Of a stretch of DNA of 64,000 nucleotides, positions 16,618-25,906 are shown piece after piece; the stretch's first letter is position 1, and every line of letters begins with the position of its first letter. A program made the translations under genes and the position numbers. The notes under the pieces were generated by a model, which was given only the letters and a program-made list of their open reading frames with translations, was not told the origin of the DNA and did not search any database. The DNA comes from an uncultured Allomuricauda sp. (GTDB lineage Bacteria; Bacteroidota; Bacteroidia; Flavobacteriales; Flavobacteriaceae): the NCBI RefSeq assembly GCF_947499695.1, contig NZ_CANMPQ010000004.1, positions 62,001-126,000 of the forward strand. Direction: 5' to 3'.

Positions 16618-18516
16618 TTAATTTGATATTATAAGTTTTAGGTTGTCATTTTTGGCCACGAACCGTCGAAAGGTCCTATAGGCATTGTACTCTTCTTTAG
16701 GGTAGTCCCCCTTAAGAACAAGAAGCTTTCTTTTGTACAATAGTTTGTTATCGTCTTTTTTCGAAACTTCTATTTCATAAGTTCCAAATTTGGTTTCCTT
16801 GGTTATTTTCTCTGGTAATTGACCTATGGAAAAGTCTTTGGGCAACTCAATCGTGCATTCATCTTCATCCAAAAACCCTCTTTGTATTCTAAAAGGCAGC
16901 TTTCTACTGCGGTACCTAGTCGGAACATAGCCGTTATTGTTGAAAGCGTTGACCGGAATTATGAGGTCACTCCCATTTTTAGAGACGTAGTCCGAAGCAT
17001 GGACACTTACCTTTTCCGTAAAAACAACATCTTCCCTATTGTTTTCAAAACTGAATTCATCGACTTCAAGGCCGTTTATATTGTCCCAAAATTCGCGATA
17101 ATGCTTAATAACATCTTCTTTGGATCTCCCCTTGATTCCGAACCTATTATCATATTGAACTCCTGTTGTTTTGATAGTAACCTCACCATCAATAGAGCCA
17201 TCTTCCAAAATTTGATATTGCGATACTGTTTTTTGAAGATTTTTTTCATTTAAATAGGCTGCGGTTCTGACAATCTCACCGCCATCAGGCTTTACCACCA
17301 ACACCTTCCTATCATCTGTAAAGTCTCCCACGAATCCAAAAGGATGTACTTGAGAGGTGCAGTCAATCCAATAATATTGATCATTATATGGAATGGCTAA
17401 AATTGCATGATTCCCTTGTAACAAATCTGCAAAATCATCTACAAAATCAACTTTTGTATTTCCTGCCTGGACCACCACGTAGTATGAAGCTACCCCCACT
17501 GCCTCCAATAATGCCTTGGTATAATTTGAGAGGCCTTTACAATCGCCATATTTCACCTTATCGACCTCAATAGCACTTATAGGTTGAAAACCTCCAATTC
17601 CTATTTGCACGCTGATATATCTTGTTTGGTCCTGCACATATTGATAGATGATTTTTGCCTTTTCCAGATCATCGCTCACTCCATTGACCAACATTTTGGC
17701 CTTTGCTATGGTGCTTGCTTCCAAATCGGTTCTTCCGGACAATAGGTTCTTATCAATCCAAAGACCCATTTCCTGCCAATTATCAATTTTGGCATTGTAT
17801 CCTTTATAATGAAAATTGGGCAGTCTTACCGATAGCTTTGGGCAAAATGTATTGAAAGGAGGGCTCAAACTTTCTCCTTTTAATGCTTGAATATTGTTGG
17901 AAGTGTATGATACAAGAGAGTTTTCATCCTTTTTGTCAAAAGCGATATTGGTCAAATTGTTTTCAACAACTACGGGTTTTAAATCCTGGGAGGGATACGA
18001 AATAGAATATCTGCTTTGCTCAACTGAAATGCCATAACCTGAAATAAAGTACCATTGCGGCATAACTCCTGTATCTGAGGTTTCAATTTCATATATAAAT
18101 TCAATTGTATACGGATATTGAATGGGTACATATCGATGAAATAATAACCTATCATCCAAATACAATGAAAAGCCATCTACCGCTGCAATATCCCTAAAGT
18201 CCTTTTTCTTAATGTGCTCTATTTCATTACCCTCAGCGTCATACACAAAAGCCTCTATTTTTTTTATCCTTTTCTCTTTATCATAGAAAGCACGAGTTCT
18301 CGCAAAATTGTCTCCATCCTTATTGAGAACTGTAATGGCGGTATGCGCTGTATAAGCCATTTTATTTATGGCACTTATTTGAATATCCATGGCATCCAAA
18401 CGTGCTACAGCGTCTGCATTTTTGAGGAGTTCGGGAGAAATCTCTGAGAATTTAAACTTTTGGGAAAATGAAAAACAAGAAATTAAAACAAATAGAAAAA
18501 AGGTAGGAATTCGCAT
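16618..18516 (-). CDS. DUF3857/transglutaminase-like protein with intact triad
   Basis: A 632-residue exported protein (signal peptide 1-18, ending CFSFS) with an N-terminal DUF3857 domain and a transglutaminase-like core. The predicted triad is Cys326 (YGDCKGLSNY), His370 (GNHAIL) and Asp385 (YWIDCTS). Such proteins are thought to be periplasmic peptidase or transferase-like enzymes, but no substrate is known to me. It lies directly upstream of its catalytically degraded paralogue, and the tandem pair probably arose by duplication. It is downstream of dtd with an 80-bp gap. Confidence 0.82.
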   Translation of the reverse strand: MRIPTFFLFVLISCFSFSQKFKFSEISPELLKNADAVARLDAMDIQISAINKMAYTAHTAITVLNKDGDNFARTRAFYDKEKRIKKIEAFVYDAEGNEIEHIKKKDFRDIAAVDGFSLYLDDRLLFHRYVPIQYPYTIEFIYEIETSDTGVMPQWYFISGYGISVEQSRYSISYPSQDLKPVVVENNLTNIAFDKKDENSLVSYTSNNIQALKGESLSPPFNTFCPKLSVRLPNFHYKGYNAKIDNWQEMGLWIDKNLLSGRTDLEASTIAKAKMLVNGVSDDLEKAKIIYQYVQDQTRYISVQIGIGGFQPISAIEVDKVKYGDCKGLSNYTKALLEAVGVASYYVVVQAGNTKVDFVDDFADLLQGNHAILAIPYNDQYYWIDCTSQVHPFGFVGDFTDDRKVLVVKPDGGEIVRTAAYLNEKNLQKTVSQYQILEDGSIDGEVTIKTTGVQYDNRFGIKGRSKEDVIKHYREFWDNINGLEVDEFSFENNREDVVFTEKVSVHASDYVSKNGSDLIIPVNAFNNNGYVPTRYRSRKLPFRIQRGFLDEDECTIELPKDFSIGQLPEKITKETKFGTYEIEVSKKDDNKLLYKRKLLVLKGDYPKEEYNAYRTFRRFVAKNDNLKLIISN

Positions 18517-18596
18517 TGAGGTTGGTAGGTTGATTTAGATGGCTCTAAGTTGCCGATTTTCCAACAAATTATAAAAACAATTTCGATTAAAGGTCA

Positions 18597-19049
18597 CTAT
18601 TCCTTGTTTTTTGTATCGATAAAAATGGTAACCGGACCATCATTCAATAAATCAACTTTCATATCCGCTCCAAAAATTCCTGTACCAACTTTCTTGCCTA
18701 AATCCTGTTCTATATGTCTAAGAAAATTCTCGTATAACGGAACTGCTACATCCGGTTTTGATGCTTTAATATAGGATGGACGGTTTCCTTTTTTGATCAA
18801 TGCATGCAATGTAAATTGACTTACCACAATCACATCTCCTTTTACATCTTGCACAGAACGATTCATTACGCCCTGGTCATCATTGAAAATTCTTAGGTTG
18901 ACAATTTTTTTGGAAAGCCAGCTTATGTCTTCTTTATTATCCGCGTCCTCAATTCCCAGTAAAACCAGAATACCATCTGCTATTTCTGAAATTACTTTTC
19001 CATCAACCGTAACACTTGCTTTTGAAACACGTTGAATTACCGCTCTCAT
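18597..19049 (-). CDS. dtd: D-aminoacyl-tRNA deacylase
   Basis: A 150-residue homodimeric enzyme that removes D-amino acids (and mischarged glycine or alanine) from tRNA. The family motifs are SQFTLHA in the middle and NDGPVTIFIDTK at the C terminus, the latter corresponding to the cross-subunit Gly-cis-Pro/PVT substrate site. The start codon directly follows the rsgA stop codon, so the two are almost certainly translated from one message. Confidence 0.95.
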   Translation of the reverse strand: MRAVIQRVSKASVTVDGKVISEIADGILVLLGIEDADNKEDISWLSKKIVNLRIFNDDQGVMNRSVQDVKGDVIVVSQFTLHALIKKGNRPSYIKASKPDVAVPLYENFLRHIEQDLGKKVGTGIFGADMKVDLLNDGPVTIFIDTKNKE

Positions 19050-20000
19050 TTATCGTTCTTTATGGATATCTATTCTGTAGTTGTCTTCTTCACCAGTAAG
19101 CATTTGAACGTAGCTGCGATAACGACTCCATGAAATTTCATCGGATTCCAAGGCATTTTTTATGGCACATTTGGGTTCGTCCAAATGCAGACAATTGTTG
19201 AATTTGCATTCTGATTTCAACTTAAAAAATTCCGGGAAGTAATCACCAATTTCATCTTCGTCCATATCCACAATACCAAACCCTTTTATTCCGGGGGTAT
19301 CCACGATTCGGGCATCAAAGGAAAGGTCATACATTTCGGCAAACGTGGTCGTGTGTTGTCCTTGAAGGTGTTGCTGGGAAATTTCTGCAGTTTTAAGTTT
19401 CAATCCGGGCTCCAAAGCATTTACTAAAGTAGACTTCCCCACACCTGAATGGCCTGCGAACATACTTGTCTTTCCAAGCATCATGTTTTTAACTTGTTCA
19501 ACATTATCTCCTTCCTTGGCTGCTATTTCAATACAGTTGTATCCTATTTGCCGATATAATTGTATCAAATAATCCACCTCAACCATTTCATCTTTATCAT
19601 ACACGTCCATCTTATTGAACAGTAAGACAGCTGGAATATCATAAGCTTCGGCGGTAACCAAAAAGCGATCTATAAAACTGGTAAAGGTCTGTGGGTTGTT
19701 CAAAGTGATCAACAAAAACACCTGATCCAAATTCGTGGCTATGATATGGGTTTGCTTGGACAGATTTACCGATTTACGAATAATGTAATTTTTTCGTTCC
19801 ATAATCTGGTAAATTACAGCCACAGTTTCGTCGCCTACCTTCTCCAAATCGAATACAACCTCATCTCCAACAGCGATGGGATTGGTGCTTTTGATACCCT
19901 TTATACGGAACTTTCCTTTAATGCGACATTCATAAAAACTACCGTCCTCCGCCTTTACGGTATACCAACTTCCGGTAGATTTATAAACAGTCCCTTGCAT
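19050..20000 (-). CDS. rsgA: Ribosome small-subunit-dependent GTPase A
   Basis: A 316-residue circularly permuted GTPase that acts in late maturation of the 30S subunit. It has an N-terminal OB fold (1-75), NKMD (129-132), the P-loop GHSGVGKST (183-191), DTPG (234-237) and a C-terminal zinc site formed by C265, C270, H272 and C278. The order G4-G1-G3 confirms the permuted family. It is the first gene of a co-directional run (rsgA, dtd, two DUF3857 genes, mazG-like, aroA) and is divergent from a duplicated secreted-protein gene. Confidence 0.95.
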   Translation of the reverse strand: MQGTVYKSTGSWYTVKAEDGSFYECRIKGKFRIKGIKSTNPIAVGDEVVFDLEKVGDETVAVIYQIMERKNYIIRKSVNLSKQTHIIATNLDQVFLLITLNNPQTFTSFIDRFLVTAEAYDIPAVLLFNKMDVYDKDEMVEVDYLIQLYRQIGYNCIEIAAKEGDNVEQVKNMMLGKTSMFAGHSGVGKSTLVNALEPGLKLKTAEISQQHLQGQHTTTFAEMYDLSFDARIVDTPGIKGFGIVDMDEDEIGDYFPEFFKLKSECKFNNCLHLDEPKCAIKNALESDEISWSRYRSYVQMLTGEEDNYRIDIHKER

Positions 20001-20093
20001 TATTTGTTAAAATTTTCGATACAAAGAAACAATAATCCTCTTATTGGTACGATATATGTAGTTAACAGTTTATTAAACCAAAAAATTCTAATC

Positions 20094-20534
20094 ATGAAAA
20101 AAATCTTTTTTATCGCAGTGATAGCCCTAGCTGCAACAGTTGAAATGAGTGCACAACAATTTAAGGTTATTACCAGCGTTGAATCCATCGTACCTAACGG
20201 TCTGGGACGCTCTAGAATCGTTAATGCGTTGGAAGATAAAGATTACAGGGAGTATACCAGTGTACAGACAGAGGATGACAAGACTCGTAATAAATCGAAG
20301 CGAGGAGAAATTCGTGTAAAGAATTTTGAAGAAACCAAATTGTTGAACTTTTACAACATTGGTGGTATCCGTTTTCAAAACATTGCTGCAAATGATGCTT
20401 TGATCACTTCAATGATCAATGATATGGTTGCGAATGGATGGGAACTTGCTTTTGTGAACAGTGCCGTTGAAAGTGAAGGAGGAAAAGGCGATGGTCAAGG
20501 TATTTTTATTACCAGATACATCTTTAAGAAATAA
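20094..20534 (+). CDS. Secreted protein of unknown function, copy 1
   Basis: A 146-residue protein. The start at 20094 is chosen because it opens a good signal peptide (MKKIFFIAVIALAATVEMSA); the open frame extends further upstream through unrelated sequence. The mature domain (about 125 residues) begins with FKVITSVESIVPNGLGRSR and includes the basic stretch TRNKSKRGEIRVKN. I do not recognise the family and see no catalytic motif. A near-identical copy follows 116 bp downstream. It has its own strong terminator, so the two copies seem to be separate transcripts. Confidence 0.75.
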   Translation: MKKIFFIAVIALAATVEMSAQQFKVITSVESIVPNGLGRSRIVNALEDKDYREYTSVQTEDDKTRNKSKRGEIRVKNFEETKLLNFYNIGGIRFQNIAANDALITSMINDMVANGWELAFVNSAVESEGGKGDGQGIFITRYIFKK

Positions 20535-20556
20535 AAACATATTGTTTTACCATATG

Positions 20557-20588
20557 AAGCCCCTTGAGAAATCGAGGGGCTTTTTTTA
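20557..20588 (+). terminator. Rho-independent terminator after secreted-protein copy 1
   Basis: An 8-bp GC-rich stem (20557-20564 with 20575-20582) is followed by seven or more T residues, 23 bp after the stop codon. Confidence 0.85.
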
Positions 20589-20650
20589 TGCTCCATATGC
20601 AACCCTTGGTTCTTACCGATTGTCTTTTTGATATCATAAAGAAAATAATC

Positions 20651-21090
20651 ATGAAGAAATTTTATTAGTTGCAAGTTTGGCCTTGACCATGAACTTTGGT
20701 CTAAGCGCCCAAGAGTATAAAGTGATTACAAGCGTTGAGTCCATTGTACCGAATGGATTGGGTAGGTCACGAATTATCAATGCTCTAGAAGATAAGGACT
20801 ATCGCGAGTACACAAGTGTACAAACGGAGGATGACAATACCAGGAACAAATCGAAACGAGGAAAGATCAGGGTAAAGAACTTTGAAGAAACCAAATTGTT
20901 GAACTTTTTCAATATTGGTGGTATCCGTTTTCAGAACATCGCTGCCAATGATGCCTTACTATCTTCAATGATCAATGACATGGTCACCAATGGTTGGGAA
21001 CTGGCCTTTGTAAGTAGTGCTGTTGAAAGTGATGGCGGCGAAGGTGACGGGCAAGGTATTTTTATTACCAGGTACATTTTCAGAAAGTAG
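20651..21090 (+). pseudogene. Secreted protein, copy 2, apparent frameshift in the signal peptide
   Basis: The mature domain is intact and differs from copy 1 at only about 13 of 125 residues by eye. The ATG at 20651 (MKKFY then stop) occupies the same context as the start of copy 1, but the hydrophobic signal (LLVASLALTMNFGLSA) and everything after it are in the next frame. Restoring one base in the A/T run at 20657-20663 would give one continuous signal peptide. Without that, the only in-frame starts are TTG at 20677 or ATG at 20689, which leave too short a signal. Either a true single-base deletion (a recent pseudogene) or a sequencing error. Confidence 0.65.
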
Positions 21091-21106
21091 AAATCTATAT
21101 AAAACA

Positions 21107-21134
21107 AAAGCCCCCTAATTAATAAGGGGGCTTT
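21107..21134. terminator. Bidirectional terminator between copy 2 and the head-GIN gene
   Basis: A 9-bp stem (21107-21115 with 21126-21134) with an AT-rich 10-nt loop. It is flanked by A-rich and T-containing sequence and lies between the stops of two converging genes. Confidence 0.75.
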
Positions 21135-21151
21135 CAATAATCAACTTTTTG

Positions 21152-21826
21152 CTAATCCACCATATACACCCTTCCACCAATAAAAGTATTCTTATATACC
21201 TTTTTGGGTTTTCCATAGACATGCACATCTCCGCCTGCCTTTACGCTGATATCCACAACTTCTGAAGCAAATATATCAGCTTCACCCCCAGCTGATATTT
21301 TGATATCGGTAGTGGCGGTGCGCAAATCCTTACCGTCGAAAATTCCTCCTGTGTTGATTACAATACTTTGGTTCTTGGCGAGTCCGGTCGCTTGGACAAT
21401 TCCTCCGGTCACCGCCCTTATATTGGCATACTCTACATCCATCCCTATATGAATAGCTGCTCCTTCTTGTGCTCTAAGTTCTATTCTATCCTTTTTCACC
21501 ATTTCATTGCAAGTAATTTTAGCTCCCTCGTTACCATCAATAACATCCAAATTGGTATAATAAACTTCAATTAGGGTATCCTCACCCAAGAATTTTCTAT
21601 CCAACTGCATGCGAAGTTTCAATACTCCATCCCTATTCATCCAAATTATATCCTCTACATTCCTTCCTTTGATTACGATGCGCTCTTCATCCGATTGGAT
21701 AAGGTTTACTTCTATTAAATCAAAAACTTTGATTTTATTAAAATCTCCTACCTCAGTATCAATCATTCGCTGTGAAAAAATAGCTGTGGTAAGAAACAAA
21801 AGACCTAGTGTTAAAACATTTTTCAT
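21152..21826 (-). CDS. Head-GIN domain secreted protein (DUF2807)
   Basis: A 224-residue protein. The start at 21826 is chosen because it opens a signal peptide (MKNVLTLGLLFLTTAIFSQ). The mature part has the repetitive beta-helix-like pattern of DUF2807, with GAKITC, EGAAIHIG, GGIVQATG, SAGGEADIF and KAGGDVHVYG turns. These proteins are thought to be exported adhesin-like solenoids of unknown role. The C-terminal turn GKPKKVYKNTFIGGRV is typical. It is preceded by about 125 bp without a clear promoter and ends at a shared terminator. Confidence 0.8.
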   Translation of the reverse strand: MKNVLTLGLLFLTTAIFSQRMIDTEVGDFNKIKVFDLIEVNLIQSDEERIVIKGRNVEDIIWMNRDGVLKLRMQLDRKFLGEDTLIEVYYTNLDVIDGNEGAKITCNEMVKKDRIELRAQEGAAIHIGMDVEYANIRAVTGGIVQATGLAKNQSIVINTGGIFDGKDLRTATTDIKISAGGEADIFASEVVDISVKAGGDVHVYGKPKKVYKNTFIGGRVYMVD

Positions 21827-21953
21827 AGTTGTGTTATTTAATCTATATAGAGATGAATCCATTGACCAACTGTTACAGTAAAAAATAAAAAAAACCATTT
21901 AGAACAGAAAATTATTCCGTCCTAAATGGTTGAACACCACTAAATATCCAAGA

Positions 21954-23036
21954 CTAGTTATTGATAATCTTTTCTTGGTGGTTGATGGATTCTTGGTGGA
22001 TGGCCTTGAACATACGCAAAACGAATTCTTCGCTAAGCCCTCTTTGTTCCCCTTCTAGAATCATATTACCCAAAATCGCATTCCATCGGTTGGATTGGAG
22101 TACGGCTACGTTCTTTTGCTTTTTAAGTTTTCCTATTTCATCGGAAATTTTCATTCGTTTGCCCATAGTATCAACCAATTGGTTGTCGATAACATCAATT
22201 TGGGCCCTGAGATTACTCAGTTTGCTATTGTATTCGGCTTCCTGATCAGTTTCCTTACGTATACGAAGATCTCTCATAATCTGAACTAGAGTTTCAGGTG
22301 TTACCTGTTGAGCAGCATCACTCCAGGCATTATCTGGGTCATGATGGGTCTCAATCATTAATCCATCGAAGTTCAAGTCCAATGCAGTTTGGGAAACATC
22401 AAAGATCATGTCCCTCTTTCCTGTGATATGGCTTGGGTCGTTTATGATAGGTAAATCCGGAAATCTTGATTGCAACTCAATTGCCATTTGCCATTCCGGA
22501 ATGTTACGATATTTGGTTTTTTCATAGGTTGAAAACCCTCTATGGATAACTCCCAATTTCTTGATATTGGCGGTATAAAGTCTTTCAACAGCTCCCAACC
22601 ATAAGGATAAATCAGGGTTTACAGGATTCTTGATCAGTACCACTTTGTCCGTTCCTTCTAAAGCATCAGCTATTTCCTGAACGATAAATGGGCTTACGGT
22701 TGAACGGGCACCAATCCAAAGCAAGTCCACATCATGCTCCAATGCAAGGTCTACATGGGCTCTATTGGCTACTTCCGTTGCTGTCTTAAGGCCCGTTTCT
22801 TCCTTCACTTTTTGCAACCACTTTAATCCGATGGCGCCTACTCCTTCAAAATTACCTGGACGTGTACGAGGTTTCCAGATTCCGGCACGGTAATAATTCA
22901 CATCCGTATCTTTTAATTCATGAGCGATTTTTAGTACCTGCTCCTCCGTCTCAGCACTACATGGCCCGGCTATTACCAAAGGATGTGGTAAATTCATGCC
23001 ATCCAGCCATTTTCTCATTTCCTTAGTGTTTTCCAT
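21954..23036 (-). CDS. Bifunctional DAHP synthase / chorismate mutase
   Basis: A 360-residue fusion. Residues 1-260 are a type I-beta (KDO8P-like) 3-deoxy-D-arabino-heptulosonate 7-phosphate synthase with AGPCSAE, KPRTRPGNFEG, LIKNPVN and IIETHHDPDNA-type motifs; it condenses PEP and erythrose-4-phosphate. Residues about 275-355 are an AroQ-class chorismate mutase (LRAQIDVIDNQLVDTMGKRM, then KKQKNVAVL) that makes prephenate. It therefore holds both the entry step of the shikimate pathway and the branch step to Phe/Tyr. It is the last gene of the aromatic operon, 8 bp after tyrA. Confidence 0.93.
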   Translation of the reverse strand: MENTKEMRKWLDGMNLPHPLVIAGPCSAETEEQVLKIAHELKDTDVNYYRAGIWKPRTRPGNFEGVGAIGLKWLQKVKEETGLKTATEVANRAHVDLALEHDVDLLWIGARSTVSPFIVQEIADALEGTDKVVLIKNPVNPDLSLWLGAVERLYTANIKKLGVIHRGFSTYEKTKYRNIPEWQMAIELQSRFPDLPIINDPSHITGKRDMIFDVSQTALDLNFDGLMIETHHDPDNAWSDAAQQVTPETLVQIMRDLRIRKETDQEAEYNSKLSNLRAQIDVIDNQLVDTMGKRMKISDEIGKLKKQKNVAVLQSNRWNAILGNMILEGEQRGLSEEFVLRMFKAIHQESINHQEKIINN

Positions 23037-23044
23037 CTTCTTTT

Positions 23045-23905
23045 TTATTTTTTTGTAAGTGGTATTCCTTTTAATATTTGTTTGATTCTATTGGTATTAC
23101 TCATTTCATTATAAACATTCTCAAAATCGTTTTCGACAAGCAATTGTTTGAAAGTCTCCAAGTTTTGAATGTATTCTTCCAAAGTTTCGATTACGTTCTC
23201 CTTGTTTTGTTCAAAAATTGGTGTCCACATATCCGGTGAGCTTTTTGCCAAGCGTACCGTGCTCTCAAAACCACTGCCAGCCATGTCAAAAATATCACGC
23301 TCATTTTTTTCTTTTTCAATAACTGTCTTTCCCAACATAAATGAGCTGATATGTGATAAATGGGATACGTAGGCAATGTGCTTGTCATGCGCTTCTGGGT
23401 TCATATATCGAATACGCATTTTTAGTTGCTGAAAAATCTCCAATGCTCTTTCCTGAAGTTTGAAAGCCGTTTTTTCCACTTCGCAGATAATATTGGTCTT
23501 TCCTTCATACAAACCAGAAATCGCAGCAGTAGGACCTGAAAATTCAGTTCCCGCTATTGGGTGACTTGCCAAAAAGTTTCTTCGTTTTGGGTGATTGGCA
23601 ATGGCTTCGCAGATGAGCTTTTTTGTTGACCCGGCATCAATGACCACAGTATCATCGCCAACAGCATCCAAAATTTTGGGCAGATCAACTAGGAGTGCAT
23701 CAACGGGGATAGTTACAAAAACCAATTCTACATGTGAAAGAACCTCGTAGGAACCCTTTTCGTCAATGAGTCCAAGGGCCAACGCCTCATTTAAATTCTC
23801 CTCGCTTACGTCGATTCCAATAATATGGGAATCGGGGCGCAACAGTTTAATGTCTTTTGCAAACGATCCACCAATTAATCCAATACCTATAACAGCTATA
23901 TTCAT
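23045..23905 (-). CDS. tyrA: Prephenate dehydrogenase
   Basis: A 286-residue enzyme that oxidatively decarboxylates prephenate to 4-hydroxyphenylpyruvate, the tyrosine branch. The Rossmann motif GIGLIGGSFA is at residues 7-16, followed by D34 (GIDVS), which suggests NAD preference. The catalytic His lies in the SHPIAGTEFSG motif, and HDKHIAYVSHLSHISSF follows. It has no ACT domain, so feedback control must lie elsewhere. It is 1 bp from the preceding aminotransferase gene. Confidence 0.92.
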   Translation of the reverse strand: MNIAVIGIGLIGGSFAKDIKLLRPDSHIIGIDVSEENLNEALALGLIDEKGSYEVLSHVELVFVTIPVDALLVDLPKILDAVGDDTVVIDAGSTKKLICEAIANHPKRRNFLASHPIAGTEFSGPTAAISGLYEGKTNIICEVEKTAFKLQERALEIFQQLKMRIRYMNPEAHDKHIAYVSHLSHISSFMLGKTVIEKEKNERDIFDMAGSGFESTVRLAKSSPDMWTPIFEQNKENVIETLEEYIQNLETFKQLLVENDFENVYNEMSNTNRIKQILKGIPLTKK

Positions 23906-23906
23906 A

Positions 23907-25049
23907 TCAAAATCTATCGATGGCTTCTTTTATCTTTTCTTCTTTCACGCAAAGTGAAAACCGGATGTATCCTTCTCCATTGCTCCCGAAAATGGTTCCG
24001 GGAGCAATAAATATGTTCTTTTCAACCAGTATTCGGTCTATAAATTCTTCGGACGAAGCAGCTCCTTCTGGAAGTTTGCACCAAACAAACATTCCAACAG
24101 CATCTTTTGAATATTCGCAGCCTAATTTTTCAACCAACTCAAACATCAGTTCCCGTCGTTTGGCATATACCTCATCTAGGTGTTCAAACCATTCAGGTCC
24201 ACTCTTCAAGGCAGCAATAGCTCCTTTTTGGATACCATAGAACATCCCTGAATCCATGTTACTTTTTACCTTAAGTACCGCATTGATGTGCTCGCTACTG
24301 CCCAAAACCATGCCCACTCTCCAACCAGCCATATTGAAAGTCTTGCTTAAACTGTTAAGCTCGAGTGTACAATTCTTGGCTCCTTCAATGGACAAAATGC
24401 TTATTGGATCATGGGACAAAACAAAGCTGTAAGGATTGTCATTGACCAACAAAATTTCATTTGAATTGGCAAAATCCACCAATGCTTTAAGCTGCGTTAT
24501 AGTGGCGGTCGCTCCGGTAGGCATATGTGGATAACTCACCCACATCACCTTGGTTTTGGATAAGTCTTGTTTAGAAAGTTCATTCAAATCAGGGAACCAT
24601 CCATTTTCAGCTTTTAAATCATAGGTTTTTGGCACAGCACCCACCAATTTGGTTACGGAAGCATAGGTTGGGTACCCAGGATTGGGCAACAATACCTCAT
24701 CACCTTCATTCAAAAAAGCCATACTGATATGCATAATACCTTCTTTGGACCCCATGAGCGGCAAAATCTCTGTAGATGAATCAACTTCAACTTTAAACTT
24801 GGCTTGATAGAAGTTAGCTATGGCCTCCCGAAGCGCTGGCAATCCTTGATAACTTTGATATTGATGCGCCCCAGTATCGGCAATGGAGTCTTTCAAAGTT
24901 TCCAAAACCTTTGGCGAAGGAGCCAAATCAGGACTACCTATACCCATATTAATAATGGGCTTTCCGGCATTGATCATACCTCTTACTTCCCTCAATTTTC
25001 TGGAGAAGTAGTATTCCTGAATTGTATTTAGCCGTTCAGCTGTTATCAT
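23907..25049 (-). CDS. PLP-dependent class I aminotransferase of the aromatic operon
   Basis: A 380-residue fold-type I aminotransferase. The PLP lysine lies in NSLSKTFNMAGWRVG, the PLP-binding Asp/Tyr region reads LVNDNPY, and the N-terminal glycine loop is NMGIGSPDLAPS. Placed between pheA and tyrA, it most likely transaminates phenylpyruvate and 4-hydroxyphenylpyruvate (or prephenate) with glutamate. Its sequence is also close to LL-diaminopimelate/aspartate-type aminotransferases, so the substrate is inferred from context. It overlaps pheA by 4 bp (ATGA). Confidence 0.85.
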   Translation of the reverse strand: MITAERLNTIQEYYFSRKLREVRGMINAGKPIINMGIGSPDLAPSPKVLETLKDSIADTGAHQYQSYQGLPALREAIANFYQAKFKVEVDSSTEILPLMGSKEGIMHISMAFLNEGDEVLLPNPGYPTYASVTKLVGAVPKTYDLKAENGWFPDLNELSKQDLSKTKVMWVSYPHMPTGATATITQLKALVDFANSNEILLVNDNPYSFVLSHDPISILSIEGAKNCTLELNSLSKTFNMAGWRVGMVLGSSEHINAVLKVKSNMDSGMFYGIQKGAIAALKSGPEWFEHLDEVYAKRRELMFELVEKLGCEYSKDAVGMFVWCKLPEGAASSEEFIDRILVEKNIFIAPGTIFGSNGEGYIRFSLCVKEEKIKEAIDRF

Positions 25050-25876
25050 GATACCAATGCGTTTTTATATTCTCCCAAAACCCTAAAATCTTCGGACATA
25101 ATTTCCAATAAAGCTTTTGCCTTGGCAAATTGGTCATAGGTCTCAAAGGTTACATCCACAAAAAAGGCATACTTCCAAGGCGTCTCAATCACAGGTAGCG
25201 ACTGGATTTTGGTCAAATTCATATTACAATCACTCATCACATTCAGTACCGTTGCCAAACTTCCTCTTTTATGATCTGTAATAAATCGTAAAGATGCTTT
25301 GTTGATTTCTTCCTTTGGTAAAACCTTATTTTGCTTTTTAAGGATGATAAATCTTGTAGCATTATTTTTTATGGTCTGGATTTCTGCAGCAATAATATCC
25401 AATTTGTACAAGTCTGCCGCGACTTTTGGAGCAACGGCAGCAATATTGGTCAATTGACCTTCTTTAATGCGTTTGGCTGTTTCTGCGGTATCAACACTTT
25501 CAACTAACTTAATCTCAGGATATTGTTTAAAAAACTCTTTACATTGCAACAATGCCATAGGATGAGAATGTACCTCTTCAATATCTTCAATCGTGGTTCC
25601 TGGCAAAACCATCAAATTATGGTGGATACTTAAATAATGCTCTCCAATAATGTGGATATTGTTATGATAAACTAGGTTGTAATTTGGGATTATGGAACCT
25701 GCTATGGAGTTTTCTATAGCCATAACACCTTTATCTGCGGTACCATTGCACAAATGGTCAATCATTGCATCAAATGATAGGCACTCAACCAAATCAATAT
25801 CATCTCCAAAAAAGTCATTGGCAACTTGATGGTGATTTGATCCTTTGATTCCTTGTATGGCTATTTTTAAGCTCAT
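25046..25876 (-). CDS. pheA: Prephenate dehydratase
   Basis: A 276-residue enzyme that converts prephenate to phenylpyruvate. The catalytic domain (about 1-180) contains MAIENSIAGSI and the essential NNATRFIIL motif. The C-terminal ACT domain (about 195-270) reads DHKRGSLATVLNVM and KIQSLPVIETPWKYAFFVD; it would bind Phe for feedback inhibition, with SLP in place of the common ESRP. The start at 25876 (MSLKIAIQG) is chosen; an in-frame ATG at 25912 lies inside the attenuator hairpin and gives a non-family extension. It is the first structural gene after the leader. Confidence 0.92.
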   Translation of the reverse strand: MSLKIAIQGIKGSNHHQVANDFFGDDIDLVECLSFDAMIDHLCNGTADKGVMAIENSIAGSIIPNYNLVYHNNIHIIGEHYLSIHHNLMVLPGTTIEDIEEVHSHPMALLQCKEFFKQYPEIKLVESVDTAETAKRIKEGQLTNIAAVAPKVAADLYKLDIIAAEIQTIKNNATRFIILKKQNKVLPKEEINKASLRFITDHKRGSLATVLNVMSDCNMNLTKIQSLPVIETPWKYAFFVDVTFETYDQFAKAKALLEIMSEDFRVLGEYKNALVS

Positions 25877-25879
25877 GGC

Positions 25880-25906
25880 AAAAAAAAATCCCGATTTACA
25901 TCGGGA
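25880..25906 (-). terminator. Attenuator terminator (segments 3:4) before pheA
   Basis: On the minus strand, a perfect 7-bp stem (25906-25900 with 25895-25889) with a GTAA loop is followed by nine T residues (25888-25880). The T run ends only three bases before the pheA ATG. Its position between the leader peptide and pheA makes it the terminator arm of an attenuator. Confidence 0.9.

Noticed and set aside
19746..20093. Long N-terminal extension of secreted-protein copy 1
   Set aside because: It is antisense to rsgA, and the ATG at 20094 opens a clean signal peptide.
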